Origin: Kribbella soli
GTDB taxonomy: Bacteria; Actinomycetota; Actinomycetes; Propionibacteriales; Kribbellaceae
Direction: 5' to 3'
Assembly (NCBI RefSeq): GCF_004331345.1
Contig: NZ_SJJZ01000003.1
Coordinates: forward strand, 1,364,001-1,428,000
DNA: 64,000 bases
The position numbers and the translations under genes were made by a program. Shown piece after piece: positions 33,735 through 43,074 of the stretch (position 1 is its first letter; each line of letters begins with the position of its first letter). The notes under the pieces are model-generated. The model saw only the letters and a list, made by a program, of their open reading frames with translations. It was not told where the DNA came from and searched no databases.

Positions 33735-34264
33735 GGGGCGACTCGGCGGCGTTCGCGGGCGGGTTGGACGCGGCCCATGATCCACATGACCAGCGGGATC
33801 ACCACGATCGCGCCGACCACGTCGTACCCGGCGGCGATGCCGAGGCGGACGCCGAACTCGCCCCAGTCGACCGACGGGTCGTGCAGCAGCGATCCGGTCG
33901 CGCTGTAGAGGAAGAACGAGACCGCCGTCCCGAGCACGACCGTCAGCGCGACGCCGAGCGGCCCGACCGGGCTGCCGGAGGTCTCGCGACGGATCAGCCC
34001 GGCGATGTAGCCGGCGATCGCCAGCGACAACGCCCAGCGTCCGGCGGTGTGGTCGGCGGGCGGCACGATGTCCAGCATCAGACCGCCCACGAATCCGGCG
34101 ATCGCGCCCCACTCCGACCCGCGGGACAGCGCCAGCGCGATCACCACGATCAGCGTCAGGTCGCACGTCACGCCGGCGACCGCGATGTTCGTCAGCACGG
34201 ACGTCTGGACGGTGACGGCGATCATCAGGAACAGGGCAGCCAACCCGATCCGTAGTGCAATCAC
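33731..34264 (-). CDS. mreD: Rod shape-determining protein MreD
   Basis: 177-residue polytopic membrane protein (about five helices: MIALRIGLAALFLMIAVTVQ, VTCDLTLIVVIALALSRGSE, VGGLMLDIVPPADHTAGRWA and others). The GxxxGLxxD-type loop GFVGGLMLDIVPP is the family signature. It bridges MreC and the RodA/PBP2 synthase. The start is GTG at 34264, one base after the mreC stop. Confidence 0.93.
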   Translation of the reverse strand: MIALRIGLAALFLMIAVTVQTSVLTNIAVAGVTCDLTLIVVIALALSRGSEWGAIAGFVGGLMLDIVPPADHTAGRWALSLAIAGYIAGLIRRETSGSPVGPLGVALTVVLGTAVSFFLYSATGSLLHDPSVDWGEFGVRLGIAAGYDVVGAIVVIPLVMWIMGRVQPARERRRVAP

Positions 34265-34265
34265 G

Positions 34266-35210
34266 TCAGTTCCCCTTTCCGGTGATCTGGGTGCGCGGCG
34301 GCCGGGCGGGTGGCCCGGTCACCACGCCGACGGTGTCGATCCGGGTCGGATCGACGTACGGCTTGACGGTCGCGGTGGACCCCAGGGACCCCTCGTTCGC
34401 CGTCACCGAGGTGACGACGCCGATCGGGACTCCCGGCACGTACGGCGCGTTGCCGCTGGAGCCCCAGGTGACGATCCGGTCGCCGACCTTCGGCCGCGCC
34501 TTCGGGTCGATCAGCTTGTAGTCGAGGGTGCCGCCGACCTCGCCGCGTCCGGAGACGAAACCGAGCGCCATCGACGCGTTCAGCCGGCCGCCCACGGTCG
34601 AGTTGCGGTCGCCGATCAGCAGCACGGTCGCGGTCCCCTGGGTGGTGCGCACCACCCGGCCGACCAGACCGGTCCCGTTCAGCACCGTCATGTCGGTGCG
34701 CACGCCGTCCGCCGTCCCGGCGTCGATCGTGACCGTGTGACTGAACGCCTGCGCGCCACCGATCCCGATCACCCGGGCCGGCGTCATCGTGTACGCCGGT
34801 GCGACCTTGAGCAGCTTGTCCAGCTCCTGCGCCCGGTTGCGGGCGTAGTCGGAGGTGGTCAGCTCCCGGGTCAGGTCCTCGTTGTCCTTCTTCAGTTTTT
34901 CGTTCTCGGCCTTCAGCCTATCCATTTCCGCGAATCTGTCGCGGAGGTTGTCCACAGGCTGCCGGGCCGAGGTCGCGGTCGACTCGAGCGGGCCGAAAAC
35001 GCCGGCCGCGGCCTCCCGCAGCGGCTCGACCGGCGATCCGGCCGACCGGCGGGCGTCCAGCACGATCAGCGTGAAGCAGGCCAGGATCACCAGCACCAGC
35101 ACGGTACGGCGGCGGCGAACGTCACGCGGCGTACCGGCCGAACGCAACGGGGTCTCCCCCGCCGACCGGAATGCGCTCCTGGTCGTTGGGGTACCGAGGT
35201 CTTTGAGCAT
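34266..35210 (-). CDS. mreC: Rod shape-determining protein MreC
   Basis: 314-residue periplasmic/cell-wall scaffold anchored by one N-terminal helix (TVLVLVILACFTLIVLDAR). A coiled coil follows (RFAEMDRLKAENEKLKKDNE), then the double beta-barrel MreC domain with RVIGIGGAQAFSHTVTIDAG and GLVGRVV. MreC activates PBP2 of the elongasome. It lies 11 bases after mreB, and a short polar tail ends the protein. Confidence 0.94.
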   Translation of the reverse strand: MLKDLGTPTTRSAFRSAGETPLRSAGTPRDVRRRRTVLVLVILACFTLIVLDARRSAGSPVEPLREAAAGVFGPLESTATSARQPVDNLRDRFAEMDRLKAENEKLKKDNEDLTRELTTSDYARNRAQELDKLLKVAPAYTMTPARVIGIGGAQAFSHTVTIDAGTADGVRTDMTVLNGTGLVGRVVRTTQGTATVLLIGDRNSTVGGRLNASMALGFVSGRGEVGGTLDYKLIDPKARPKVGDRIVTWGSSGNAPYVPGVPIGVVTSVTANEGSLGSTATVKPYVDPTRIDTVGVVTGPPARPPRTQITGKGN

Positions 35211-35221
35211 CGCCTGCTACC

Positions 35222-36250
35222 TCAGCGCCGGTTGTCGGTGACCAGGATGCGGTTGAGGGTCTCGATGTTGTCGACGCACTTGCCGGCGCCCAGGACGACC
35301 GCGTCCAGCGGGTTCTCGGCGACGTGGATCGGGATGCCTGTCTCGTGCCGCAGTCGCTCGTCCATCCCCTTCAGCAGCGCGCCGCCGCCGGTCAGCACGA
35401 TGCCCCGGTCGACGATGTCGCCGGCCAGCTCCGGCGGGGTCTTGTCCAGGGTGGCCTTGACCGCGTCGACGATCGCGGTGATCGGCTCCTCGATCGCCTG
35501 CCGCATGTCCGCCGACGACACCTTCACGGTCCGCGGCAGGCCGGAGATCATGTCCCGGCCGCGGATCTCGCTGTCCGGGCCATCGGTGGTCGGGAACGCC
35601 GACCCGATCGTCATCTTGATCTGTTCCGAGGTGGCCTCGCCGAGCAGCAGCGAGAACTCCTTCTTGCAGTAGTTCACGATCGCCTTGTCGATGGCGTCAC
35701 CGGCCACCCGGATCGACTGGCTGGTGACGATGCCGCCGAACGAGATGACCGCGACCTCCGTCGTACCGCCGCCGATGTCGACGACCATGTTGCCGGTGGC
35801 GTCGCGGACCTCGAGGTTCGAGCCGAGCGCGGCGGCCATCGGCTCCTCGATGATGTACACCTTGCGGGCGCCGGCCATGTACCCGGCGTCGCGGACCGCG
35901 CGCTGCTCGACCGCGGTGATCCCGGACGGGACGCAGACCACGATCCGCGGCTTCGCGAAGTACCTGCGGCGGTGCACGCGCTGGATGAAGTACCGCAGCA
36001 TCTGCTCGGCGGCGTCGAAGTCGGCGATCACGCCGTCCTTGAGCGGCCGGATCGCGGTGATGTTGCCCGGCGTACGGCCGATCATCTTCTTCGCCTCGTG
36101 CCCGAACGCGACCGCCTCGCGCGGCTCGTCCGTCCGGGTCGCCACGACGGAAGGCTCGTTCAGTACGACGCCGCGGCCGCGCACGTACACCAGCGTGTTC
36201 GCCGTTCCGAGATCGACCGCCATGTCGCGGCCCAGCATGCTGTTCGCCAC
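35222..36250 (-). CDS. mreB: Rod shape-determining protein MreB
   Basis: 342-residue bacterial actin that organises wall elongation or, in branching actinobacteria, spore and septum wall thickening. Motifs: DLGTANTLVYVRG (phosphate 1), VVDIGGGTTEVAVISFGG (phosphate 2) and GIVLTGGGALLKGMDERL (adenosine). The start is the GTG at 36250 (VANSMLGRDMAVDLG), seven bases after GGGAGG. A longer frame up to 36379 lacks that support. It is the first gene of mreB-mreC-mreD-mrdA-rodA; the 185 bases upstream, to the end of ndk, must hold the promoter, although I could not pick out convincing boxes. Confidence 0.96.
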   Translation of the reverse strand: MANSMLGRDMAVDLGTANTLVYVRGRGVVLNEPSVVATRTDEPREAVAFGHEAKKMIGRTPGNITAIRPLKDGVIADFDAAEQMLRYFIQRVHRRRYFAKPRIVVCVPSGITAVEQRAVRDAGYMAGARKVYIIEEPMAAALGSNLEVRDATGNMVVDIGGGTTEVAVISFGGIVTSQSIRVAGDAIDKAIVNYCKKEFSLLLGEATSEQIKMTIGSAFPTTDGPDSEIRGRDMISGLPRTVKVSSADMRQAIEEPITAIVDAVKATLDKTPPELAGDIVDRGIVLTGGGALLKGMDERLRHETGIPIHVAENPLDAVVLGAGKCVDNIETLNRILVTDNRR

Positions 36251-36435
36251 CGCGGCACCTCCCGATCGACCCGCCTTCAGGCTAAGCGCCGCCCGCGCAC
36301 AGCCCGTGGACCGACACGACCGGTCCGCCCAGGACTGATCGTATCGGTCCATGCACCTGCAGTCCGCAACGACCTGCAACTACAGCGATTCGGCGACCTT
36401 CTCCAGTTCCCGCAGGTCCGCTGTCCGCGACGCCG

Positions 36436-36846
36436 TCAGGGGAGGTCGGGGAACCAGATCTTGATCTCGCGGGTGGCGGATTCCTCGGAGTCGGAGCCGT
36501 GGACGAGGTTTTCGCGGTTGGAGAGGGAGAGGTCGCCGCGGATGGTGCCGGGGGCGGCCTTGCGGCCGTCGGTGGCGCCGTTCAGGGCGCGGACGACCTC
36601 GATCGCCTCGTCGCCCTCGAGGACCAGCGCGACCATCGGGCCGCTGGTGACGAAGTCCCGCAGCGGCGGGTAGAAGGCCTTGTCGACGTGCTCGGCGTAG
36701 TGCTGGTCGGCCAGCTCGCCGTCGATCGTGCGCAGGTCCATGGCGACGATCCGGAGCCCCTTGGCCTCGAACCGGCCCAGCACCTCACCGACCAGGCCTC
36801 GGCGGACCGTGTCGGGCTTGAGCAGGACCAGGGTGCGCTGCGACAT
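36436..36846 (-). CDS. ndk: Nucleoside diphosphate kinase
   Basis: 136-residue NDK, which balances nucleoside triphosphate pools. MSQRTLVLLKPDTVRRGLVG, then PGTIRGDLSLSNRENLVHGSDS, which includes the catalytic histidine of the NXXHGSD motif. Full length for the family. It lies between folC/DUF4233 and mreB, as in Streptomyces-type gene order. Confidence 0.97.
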   Translation of the reverse strand: MSQRTLVLLKPDTVRRGLVGEVLGRFEAKGLRIVAMDLRTIDGELADQHYAEHVDKAFYPPLRDFVTSGPMVALVLEGDEAIEVVRALNGATDGRKAAPGTIRGDLSLSNRENLVHGSDSEESATREIKIWFPDLP

Positions 36847-36883
36847 CTGTCAACTCTCTCTCGAAGTAATCGGGCGGCTGAGC

Positions 36884-37228
36884 CTAACTGCTCGGTGCCT
36901 CGTGTGCCTCATGCGCCTTCTTGGCCACTTCGATGCGGCGGCCGAGGACGATGGCGGCGACCCAGAAGGCCGCGAAGAAGGCGCCGAGGACGAACATCAC
37001 GGAGACGACGAAGCCGAGTCCGACCGCGCCGACCTGGACCACCGAACCGAGGACGTACCCGGCCTGGAACCGGAGCAGGCCGGCCGACACGATCGCGAGC
37101 AGCGCCAGGCCGAGACAGACCGGGACCGCGATCGCGGGGCGGATGTCCGCGACCGAGATCATCACCGGCGTGACGAGAGCGAGCACGATCGACTCGAACG
37201 CGAGCACGATCGACGCGAGCGACCTCAC
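36884..37228 (-). CDS. DUF4233 membrane protein
   Basis: 114-residue protein with four predicted helices, matching DUF4233, a family usually found between folC and ndk in actinobacteria. The start is GTG (MRSLASIVLAFESIVLALVT), overlapping the folC stop (GTGA), so it is coupled to folC. The function is unknown. Confidence 0.88.
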   Translation of the reverse strand: MRSLASIVLAFESIVLALVTPVMISVADIRPAIAVPVCLGLALLAIVSAGLLRFQAGYVLGSVVQVGAVGLGFVVSVMFVLGAFFAAFWVAAIVLGRRIEVAKKAHEAHEAPSS

Positions 37229-38583
37229 TGCTCGCCCTTCCCCTTGCGGACCAGCAGCGCCCGCGCCTCGCCGGCGGTGATGACCGATCCGGTGATCAGT
37301 ACGCCGCCACTGCCGAGCGCGACCGCTTCCTCCTCGGCGAGCCGGATCGCGTCGTCGATCGCGTCGATCAGGTGCGGCCGGACCAGAACGCGCTCCTCGC
37401 CGAACACCTCGGCGGCCAGCTGTCCCAGCTCCTCGGCCGGCATCGACCGCTCGACGAAGCTGTTCCGGGTGCAGACGACCGTTTCCATGATCGGCTCGTA
37501 CGCCTCGAGGACGCCGTACACGTCCTTGTCCTTCATGCAGCCCAGTACGCCGATCAGCGGCTGGAACTGGAACGCCTCCGAGACCGTGGCCGCGGTCGCC
37601 TCGGCGCCGTGCGGGTTGTGCGCGGCGTCGACGACGATCGTCGGGCTGTTCCGGACGACTTCCATCCGGCCGGGGCTGGTGACCTGCTCGAAGCCGGCCT
37701 GCAGCAGTTCCGTGGTGACACGGCCCTCGGTCTCCGGGCTGGCGCCGAGCAGGGCCTCGACCGCGGCGACCGCGGTGGCCGCGTTGTGCGCCTGGTACTC
37801 GCCGTGCAGCGGGACGAACAGGTCGTCGTACTCGCCGCCGAGGCCCTTGATCGAGACGACCTGGCCGCCGACCGCGAGCGCCCGGCTGACGATGCCGAAC
37901 TCGATCCCCTCGCGGGCGACCTGCGCGCCTACTTCGGCCGCCCTGCGGAGCAGGACCTCGAAGACGTCCAGGCTCTGCTGCGCCATCACCGTCGTACCGC
38001 CGGGCTTGATGATGCCGGCCTTCTCTCCCGCGATGGTGACCGGATCCGCGCCCAGCAGGTGCGCGTGGTCGACCGCGATCGGGGTGATCACCGACACCGT
38101 GCCGTCGGCGACGTTGGTGGAGTCCCAGCTGCCGCCGAGGCCGACCTCGATGATCGCGACGTCGACCGGGGCGTCCGCGAATGCGGCGTACGCCATTCCG
38201 GTCATCACCTCGAAGAACGTCAGCGGGTGCTCCTGCTCGGCGTCGACGACGTCGAGATACGGCGCGATCTCCTCGTAGGCCTCGACGAAGCGCTGCTCGC
38301 TGATCGGTTCGCCGTCCAGCGTGATCCGCTCCCGGACCGACTCCAGGTGCGGGCTGGTGAACCGGCCGGTACGCAGCCCGGCCTCGCGCAGCAGGGTGTC
38401 GATCATCCGGGCCGTGGACGTCTTGCCGTTGGTCCCGGTCAGGTGCACCACCGGGTAGGCCTTCTGGGGGTCGCCGAGCAGCTCGACGAGCCGCCGCACG
38501 CGCTCCAGGGTGGGCTCGATCTTGTGCTCCGGCCAGCGCTGCTGGAGCCGTGCCGATACCTCGGCGAAGGAGAGGTTGCTCAT
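37225..38583 (-). CDS. folC: Bifunctional folylpolyglutamate/dihydrofolate synthase
   Basis: 452-residue Mur-ligase-type enzyme that adds glutamate to folates (and possibly to dihydropteroate). The P-loop is LTGTNGKTSTARMIDTLLRE near residue 50, with the FTSPHLESVRERI loop, IIEVGLGGSWDSTNV, and DAAHNPHGAEA in the C-terminal domain. The start is MSNLSFAEVSARL at 38583. The 74 bases to the divergent valS start hold its promoter. Confidence 0.95.
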   Translation of the reverse strand: MSNLSFAEVSARLQQRWPEHKIEPTLERVRRLVELLGDPQKAYPVVHLTGTNGKTSTARMIDTLLREAGLRTGRFTSPHLESVRERITLDGEPISEQRFVEAYEEIAPYLDVVDAEQEHPLTFFEVMTGMAYAAFADAPVDVAIIEVGLGGSWDSTNVADGTVSVITPIAVDHAHLLGADPVTIAGEKAGIIKPGGTTVMAQQSLDVFEVLLRRAAEVGAQVAREGIEFGIVSRALAVGGQVVSIKGLGGEYDDLFVPLHGEYQAHNAATAVAAVEALLGASPETEGRVTTELLQAGFEQVTSPGRMEVVRNSPTIVVDAAHNPHGAEATAATVSEAFQFQPLIGVLGCMKDKDVYGVLEAYEPIMETVVCTRNSFVERSMPAEELGQLAAEVFGEERVLVRPHLIDAIDDAIRLAEEEAVALGSGGVLITGSVITAGEARALLVRKGKGEQ

Positions 38584-38644
38584 CAGAACGCCCAGTCTAG
38601 GAGGGGCGTGTGGATAACCGGTCGGAGCACCCCTTGACAACCAC

Positions 38645-38650
38645 TAACAT
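38645..38650 (+). promoter_or_regulatory. Possible -10 element of a leaderless valS transcript
   Basis: TAACAT ends 7 bases before the ATG at 38658, the spacing expected when transcription starts at the A of the start codon. No clear -35 lies 17 bases upstream. A TTGACA at 38634 is only 5 bases away and cannot pair with it. Confidence 0.35.
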
Positions 38651-38657
38651 TGTGCGC

Positions 38658-41198
38658 ATGAGCCAGACGTCCCGTGTTCCAGACAAGCCCAGCCTCGACG
38701 GCCTCGAGGAGAAGTGGGCTGCCGTATGGAAGGAGCAGCAGACCTACGCCTTCGACCGCACCGCCGAGCGTGCCGATGTCTACTCCATCGACACGCCGCC
38801 GCCGACGGTCTCCGGGTCGCTGCACGTCGGGCACATCTTCAGCTACACCCACACCGACCTCGTCGCGCGGTACCAGCGGATGCGCGGCAAGAAGGTCTTC
38901 TACCCGATCGGCTGGGACGACAACGGCCTGCCCACCGAGCGCCGGGTCCAGAACTACTACGGCGTCAAGTGCGACCCCTCGCTGCCGTACGACCCGGACT
39001 TCACCCCGCCGGCCAAGCCGGACCCGAAGAAGCAGATCCCGATCTCCCGGCAGAACTTCGTCGACCTGTGCGGTGAGCTCACGCACATCGACGAGCAGGC
39101 GTTCGAGGCGATGTGGCGGCAGGTCGGCCTGAGCGTCGACTGGTCGTACCTCTACACCACGATCTCCGAGGACTCCCGGCGTACGTCGCAGCGCGCGTTC
39201 CTGCGCAACTTCGCCCGCGGCGAGGCCTACCTGGCCGAGGCGCCGACGGTCTGGGACGTCACGTTCCAGACCGCGGTCGCGCAGGCCGAGATGGAGGCCC
39301 GGTCGTATCCGGGCGCCTACCACCGCGTCTCCTTCCACGGCGCCGACGGCCCGATCTACATCGAGACCACCCGGCCGGAGCTGATCCCGGCCGTCGTCGC
39401 GCTGATCGCGCACCCGGACGACGACCGCTACAAGCACCTGTTCGGTACGACGGTGAAGTCGCCGCTGTTCGGTGTCGAGGTCCCGGTCCTGGCACACGAG
39501 GCCGCCGAGATGGACAAGGGCGCCGGTATCGCGATGTGCTGCACCTTCGGCGACCAGACCGACATCCAGTGGTGGCGCGAGCTGCAGCTCCCGGTCCGCA
39601 CGGTGATCGGCCGCGACGGCCGGCTGCTGCGCGACACCCCGGCCTGGCTCGAGGGTTCGGAGCTGTACGCCGAGCTGGCCGGCAAGACCGTCTTCAGCGC
39701 CCGCGAACTGATCGTCGGCAAGCTGCGCGAGTCCGGCGATCTGGACGGCGAGCCGAAGAAGACCGAGCGGATGGCGAACTTCTACGAGAACGGCGACAAG
39801 CCGCTCGAGATCGTCTCGACCCGGCAGTGGTACATCACCAACGGCGGCCGCGACGCCGCGCTCAAGCAGGAGTTCATCGAGCGCGGCAACGAGCTCGCCT
39901 GGGTCCCGGAGCACATGCGGCACCGCTACCTGAACTGGGTCGAGGGCCTGAACGGCGACTGGCTGATCTCCCGCCAGCGGTACTTCGGCGTCCCGTTCCC
40001 GGTCTGGTATCCGCTGAACCACGACGGCGAGCCGGACTACGACCACCCGCTGATGCCGTCCGAGGCCGAGCTGCCGATCGACCCGACCTCGCAGGCGCCG
40101 CGCGGGTACGACGAGTCGCAGCGCGGCAAGCCGGGCGGGTTCGAGGCCGACCCCGACGTGATGGACACCTGGGCGACGTCGTCCCTGACGCCGCACATCG
40201 TCTGCGGATGGGAGCGTGACGACGACCTGTTCCGCCGTACCTTCCCGATGGACCTGAACACGCACGCGCACGAGATCATCCGCACCTGGCTGTTCTCGCG
40301 GATCGTCCGCGCGCACTTCGAGAACGGCTCACTGCCGTGGGCACGGTCGCTGATCTCCGGATTCGTCGTCGACCCGGATCGCAAGAAGATGTCGAAGTCC
40401 AAGGGCAACGCGGTCGTCCCGTCGGAGATCCTGGAGAAGTTCGGATCGGACGCCGTGCGCTGGCGTGCGGCGATGGCGCGGCCGGGAATGGACTCGCCGT
40501 TCGACGAGTCGCAGATGAAGGTCGGGCGCCGGCTCGCGATCAAGGTCCTGAACGCGTCGAAGTTCGTTCTCGGGTTCGGAGCGACCACGGTCGACCCGTC
40601 CGCGGTCACCGAGCCGATCGACCTGGCGATGCTGCAGCAACTGCGGGCGGTCGTCACCGACGCCACGGCGGCCTTCGAGCGGTACGACTACACCGGGGCG
40701 CTGGAGATCGGCGAGCGGTTCTTCTGGACGTTCTGCGACGACTACGTCGAGCTGGTCAAGGAGCGTGCGTACGGCGGTCAGGGTGACGCCGCGGCTGCCT
40801 CGGCGAAGGCGGCGCTGGCGGTTGCCTTGTCCGTGCAGCTCCGGCTATTGGCGCCGTACCTGCCGTTCGCGACCGAGGAGGTCTGGTCGTGGTGGCAGGA
40901 GGGTTCGATCCACCTGTCGTCGTGGCCGACGCCGGACGGCGATCTCGCGGTCGCGGCGCAGGAGCCCGAGGTGCTGGACGCCGTCTCCGAGGTGCTCGCG
41001 GGCATCCGCGGCGCGAAGTCCGAGGAGAAGGTCTCGATGAAGACCGAGGTCTCCAAGGTCGAGGTCACCGGGCCGGCCGCGCGGCTGGCGCTCGCGGAGC
41101 GCGCTGAGCCGGATCTGCGCGCCGCCGGGCGGATTACCGGCGAGATCGTCTGGCACGCGGACGACTCCGACGCGGTCAAGGTCGTCGCGACGCTCTGA
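38658..41198 (+). CDS. valS: Valine--tRNA ligase
   Basis: 846-residue class Ia aminoacyl-tRNA synthetase. The HIGH motif is SGSLHVGH (56-59), the KMSKS motif is KKMSKSKGN (about 577), and a CP1 editing domain lies between them. The protein ends soon after the anticodon-binding domain, and I see no long C-terminal coiled-coil arm. I chose the ATG at 38658 (MSQTSRVPDKPSLDGLEEKW) because the usual ValS start resembles it and a -10-like TAACAT lies just upstream. A GTG at 38610 with a strong AGGAGGGG would add 16 residues and cannot be excluded. It is divergent from folC. Confidence 0.95.
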   Translation: MSQTSRVPDKPSLDGLEEKWAAVWKEQQTYAFDRTAERADVYSIDTPPPTVSGSLHVGHIFSYTHTDLVARYQRMRGKKVFYPIGWDDNGLPTERRVQNYYGVKCDPSLPYDPDFTPPAKPDPKKQIPISRQNFVDLCGELTHIDEQAFEAMWRQVGLSVDWSYLYTTISEDSRRTSQRAFLRNFARGEAYLAEAPTVWDVTFQTAVAQAEMEARSYPGAYHRVSFHGADGPIYIETTRPELIPAVVALIAHPDDDRYKHLFGTTVKSPLFGVEVPVLAHEAAEMDKGAGIAMCCTFGDQTDIQWWRELQLPVRTVIGRDGRLLRDTPAWLEGSELYAELAGKTVFSARELIVGKLRESGDLDGEPKKTERMANFYENGDKPLEIVSTRQWYITNGGRDAALKQEFIERGNELAWVPEHMRHRYLNWVEGLNGDWLISRQRYFGVPFPVWYPLNHDGEPDYDHPLMPSEAELPIDPTSQAPRGYDESQRGKPGGFEADPDVMDTWATSSLTPHIVCGWERDDDLFRRTFPMDLNTHAHEIIRTWLFSRIVRAHFENGSLPWARSLISGFVVDPDRKKMSKSKGNAVVPSEILEKFGSDAVRWRAAMARPGMDSPFDESQMKVGRRLAIKVLNASKFVLGFGATTVDPSAVTEPIDLAMLQQLRAVVTDATAAFERYDYTGALEIGERFFWTFCDDYVELVKERAYGGQGDAAAASAKAALAVALSVQLRLLAPYLPFATEEVWSWWQEGSIHLSSWPTPDGDLAVAAQEPEVLDAVSEVLAGIRGAKSEEKVSMKTEVSKVEVTGPAARLALAERAEPDLRAAGRITGEIVWHADDSDAVKVVATL

Positions 41199-41210
41199 AG
41201 TCATGCGCAC

Positions 41211-41238
41211 GTGCCCGTCTCCTGGTGGAGGCGGGCAC
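41211..41238 (+). terminator. Terminator hairpin after valS
   Basis: The inverted repeat GTGCCCG-T-CTCC / GGAG-G-CGGGCAC, with a TGGT loop, starts 13 bases after the valS stop and is followed by TTGTG. Confidence 0.75.
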
Positions 41239-41338
41239 TTGTGCGTTCGGAGGTTCGACTACGGTTTGTCATGATGTGGAACCATCGGGACGAGCTGACC
41301 GCTGCACCCCGTGACCCTGACGTCCGAGGAGCCAATCG

Positions 41339-42007
41339 ATGAGCGACCCCACCAGCCCGGCGGATCCCAAGGACCGGGCCTCCGACGCGGACACCACCGA
41401 ACTGGCCCCTGTCCCAGCTGGGGCAACGAGCGTCGCGGCGCATGATTCGGTTGTGCAGCCTGTGAAGAAGAAGAGGCTGCGGCGGTTCAAGGTTCGTGGG
41501 CCGTGGGTGACTGTTGGTAGTGCGGTGGTCGTGCTGATCGTGCTGGCGGTGCTCGGGTATCTGTGGGGTCTCGGCCCGCTCAGCCGACTGAACGCCGAGC
41601 GGGCGATCACTCCGCCGGCCAAGGTCGCGGGTCTGGACCGGATCACCGACCCCGAGATCCGCAGTCAGGCACAGCTCGATCAGACCCGCGACGCGTTGAG
41701 CCGGATCAACGACGGCAAGAAGGTGATGGTCGAGGCGTACGGCAGTCTCGAGGGCGACCGGTTCTACGTCCTGATCGCACTTCGCGGCCGGGTCGACATC
41801 GACAAGGTCGTCGCGGACTCCGGTGCGAGCGCGGACAAGATCAAGAAGATCGGCAGCTCCACCTGCATCGAAGCCGCCGGCAACCTCCCGACCCAGTGCT
41901 ACCGCGGCTCCAACACCCTCACTGTCATCGCCCAGTCCGCCAACGAAGGCGTAGCAGTAGACCAGGTAGAACCCATAGCCGAAGAAGCCTTCAAAGCGAT
42001 GAGGTAG
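41339..42007 (+). CDS. Single-pass membrane protein, unknown
   Basis: 222 residues. There is a disordered acidic start of about 45 residues, a basic stop-transfer (KKKRLRRFKVRG), one helix (WVTVGSAVVVLIVLAVLGYL) and an external domain of about 145 residues with two cysteines (STCIEAA, TQCYRG). I do not recognise the family. The terminal codons (AAGGCGTAGCAGTAG...) shift to A- and C-rich usage, and the stop lies inside a terminator hairpin. Confidence 0.75.
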   Translation: MSDPTSPADPKDRASDADTTELAPVPAGATSVAAHDSVVQPVKKKRLRRFKVRGPWVTVGSAVVVLIVLAVLGYLWGLGPLSRLNAERAITPPAKVAGLDRITDPEIRSQAQLDQTRDALSRINDGKKVMVEAYGSLEGDRFYVLIALRGRVDIDKVVADSGASADKIKKIGSSTCIEAAGNLPTQCYRGSNTLTVIAQSANEGVAVDQVEPIAEEAFKAMR

Positions 42008-42026
42008 GCGGGTCATCGCCTACCTC
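42001..42026 (+). terminator. Hairpin overlapping a stop codon
   Basis: Perfect 10-bp inverted repeat GAGGTAGGCG / CGCCTACCTC with a 6-base loop. The TAG stop (42005-42007) of the membrane-protein gene lies within the left arm. It is shared with the convergent AEC transporter gene end about 55 bases on. Confidence 0.65.
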
Positions 42027-42079
42027 CGGCGGTCCACTGGCGGTGACCAGGCCGATATGGGCCTGTCCCCACTCCCGGC

Positions 42080-43006
42080 TCACGTGAGTAGGCCGGCTAT
42101 GAGGATCATTACGGGGATTGAGAGCAGGGTGCTGAGGAGGACTGCGCTTCGGGCCAGGGTTCGGCTGGCTCGGTAGTGGACGGCGTAGACGTAGACGTTC
42201 TGGGCTGTGGGGAGTGCGGCCAGGAGGGTCGGGGCCAGTAGGGCCGTGCCGTGTAGGTCCAGGGCCCAGCGGGCGATCGCGTACGCCGCGAGTGGTTGTA
42301 CGAACGTCTTCAGTGCAACGGCGAGTACGACGTCCCGCCGTACTGTGATCGAGTCCTTGGTGCCGGCGCTCAGGCTGAGGCCGTACGCCACCAGCGCGAC
42401 CGGAACCGCCGCCGCCGCGACCAGGTCGATCGGCCGCATCACCACCTCCGGCAACCGCACGCCGAGCACCGACATCAGCAGTCCGAGCAGCGACGCCACC
42501 GTCAACGGATTGCGGAACGGCCGCGTGACCACGGTCCGCAGCGACACCCGCCGCCCGCTCCCCTGCCGGTCACCGTCCAGTACGGCGAACGCGATCGGCG
42601 CCATGATCAGCACCTGGAACAACACGATCGGCGCCACCAACGCACCGTCCCCCAGCACGTACGCCGCCACCGGTACGCCGAGATTGCCCGCGTTCACGTA
42701 CGACGACGCGAGCACACCGATCGTCGCCTGGGACCGCGTCCGCCGCCAGATCACCCCGGCGATCAACAGGAACAGCGCCTGCACCACGAACAGGCTCACC
42801 AGGTTGGTGACGAGCACCACCGAGAAGATCGCCCGCAGGTCCGCCCGCGCGACGGTCGTGAACAGCAGCGCCGGAGTCGCCACGAAGAACGCCAGCCGGG
42901 ACAGTACGAGCTCGTCCTGCTTCTTCAGTACGCCGAAGACGCCGACGACGTACCCGAGCAAGGCCACAGCGACCAGTGCGCCGAAGGCACCGACGACGGC
43001 AGACAT
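42080..43006 (-). CDS. AEC-family transporter
   Basis: 308-residue permease of the auxin efflux carrier (AEC) family, with ten predicted helices in two halves. FFVATPALLFTTVARADL, VNAGNLGVPVAAYVLGDGAL and ALPTAQNVYVYAVHY are family-type segments. Bacterial members export malate, malonate or related anions; the substrate is unknown here. It ends about 70 bases from the convergent membrane-protein gene. Confidence 0.88.
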   Translation of the reverse strand: MSAVVGAFGALVAVALLGYVVGVFGVLKKQDELVLSRLAFFVATPALLFTTVARADLRAIFSVVLVTNLVSLFVVQALFLLIAGVIWRRTRSQATIGVLASSYVNAGNLGVPVAAYVLGDGALVAPIVLFQVLIMAPIAFAVLDGDRQGSGRRVSLRTVVTRPFRNPLTVASLLGLLMSVLGVRLPEVVMRPIDLVAAAAVPVALVAYGLSLSAGTKDSITVRRDVVLAVALKTFVQPLAAYAIARWALDLHGTALLAPTLLAALPTAQNVYVYAVHYRASRTLARSAVLLSTLLSIPVMILIAGLLT

Positions 43007-43074
43007 CTCAGCTTCTCAGCGGGGTGGACACCCGTCGATCGTAGGGGTAAGCGCTGTCCGTGACGTCTGGGTGC

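Noticed and set aside
31680..34166. 828-codon version of the PBP2 gene starting at 34166
   Set aside because: The first 144 codons overlap mreD out of frame; the ATGA overlap at 33734 gives the normal PBP2 N-terminus and anchor.
38634..38639. TTGACA before valS as a -35 box
   Set aside because: A matching -10 would have to lie inside the coding sequence near 38657; the -10-like TAACAT is only 5 bases away.
38610..38657. Longer valS start at the GTG at 38610
   Set aside because: Although an AGGAGGGG precedes it, the added residues do not look like the ValS N-terminus and contain promoter-like sequence; kept only as an alternative.
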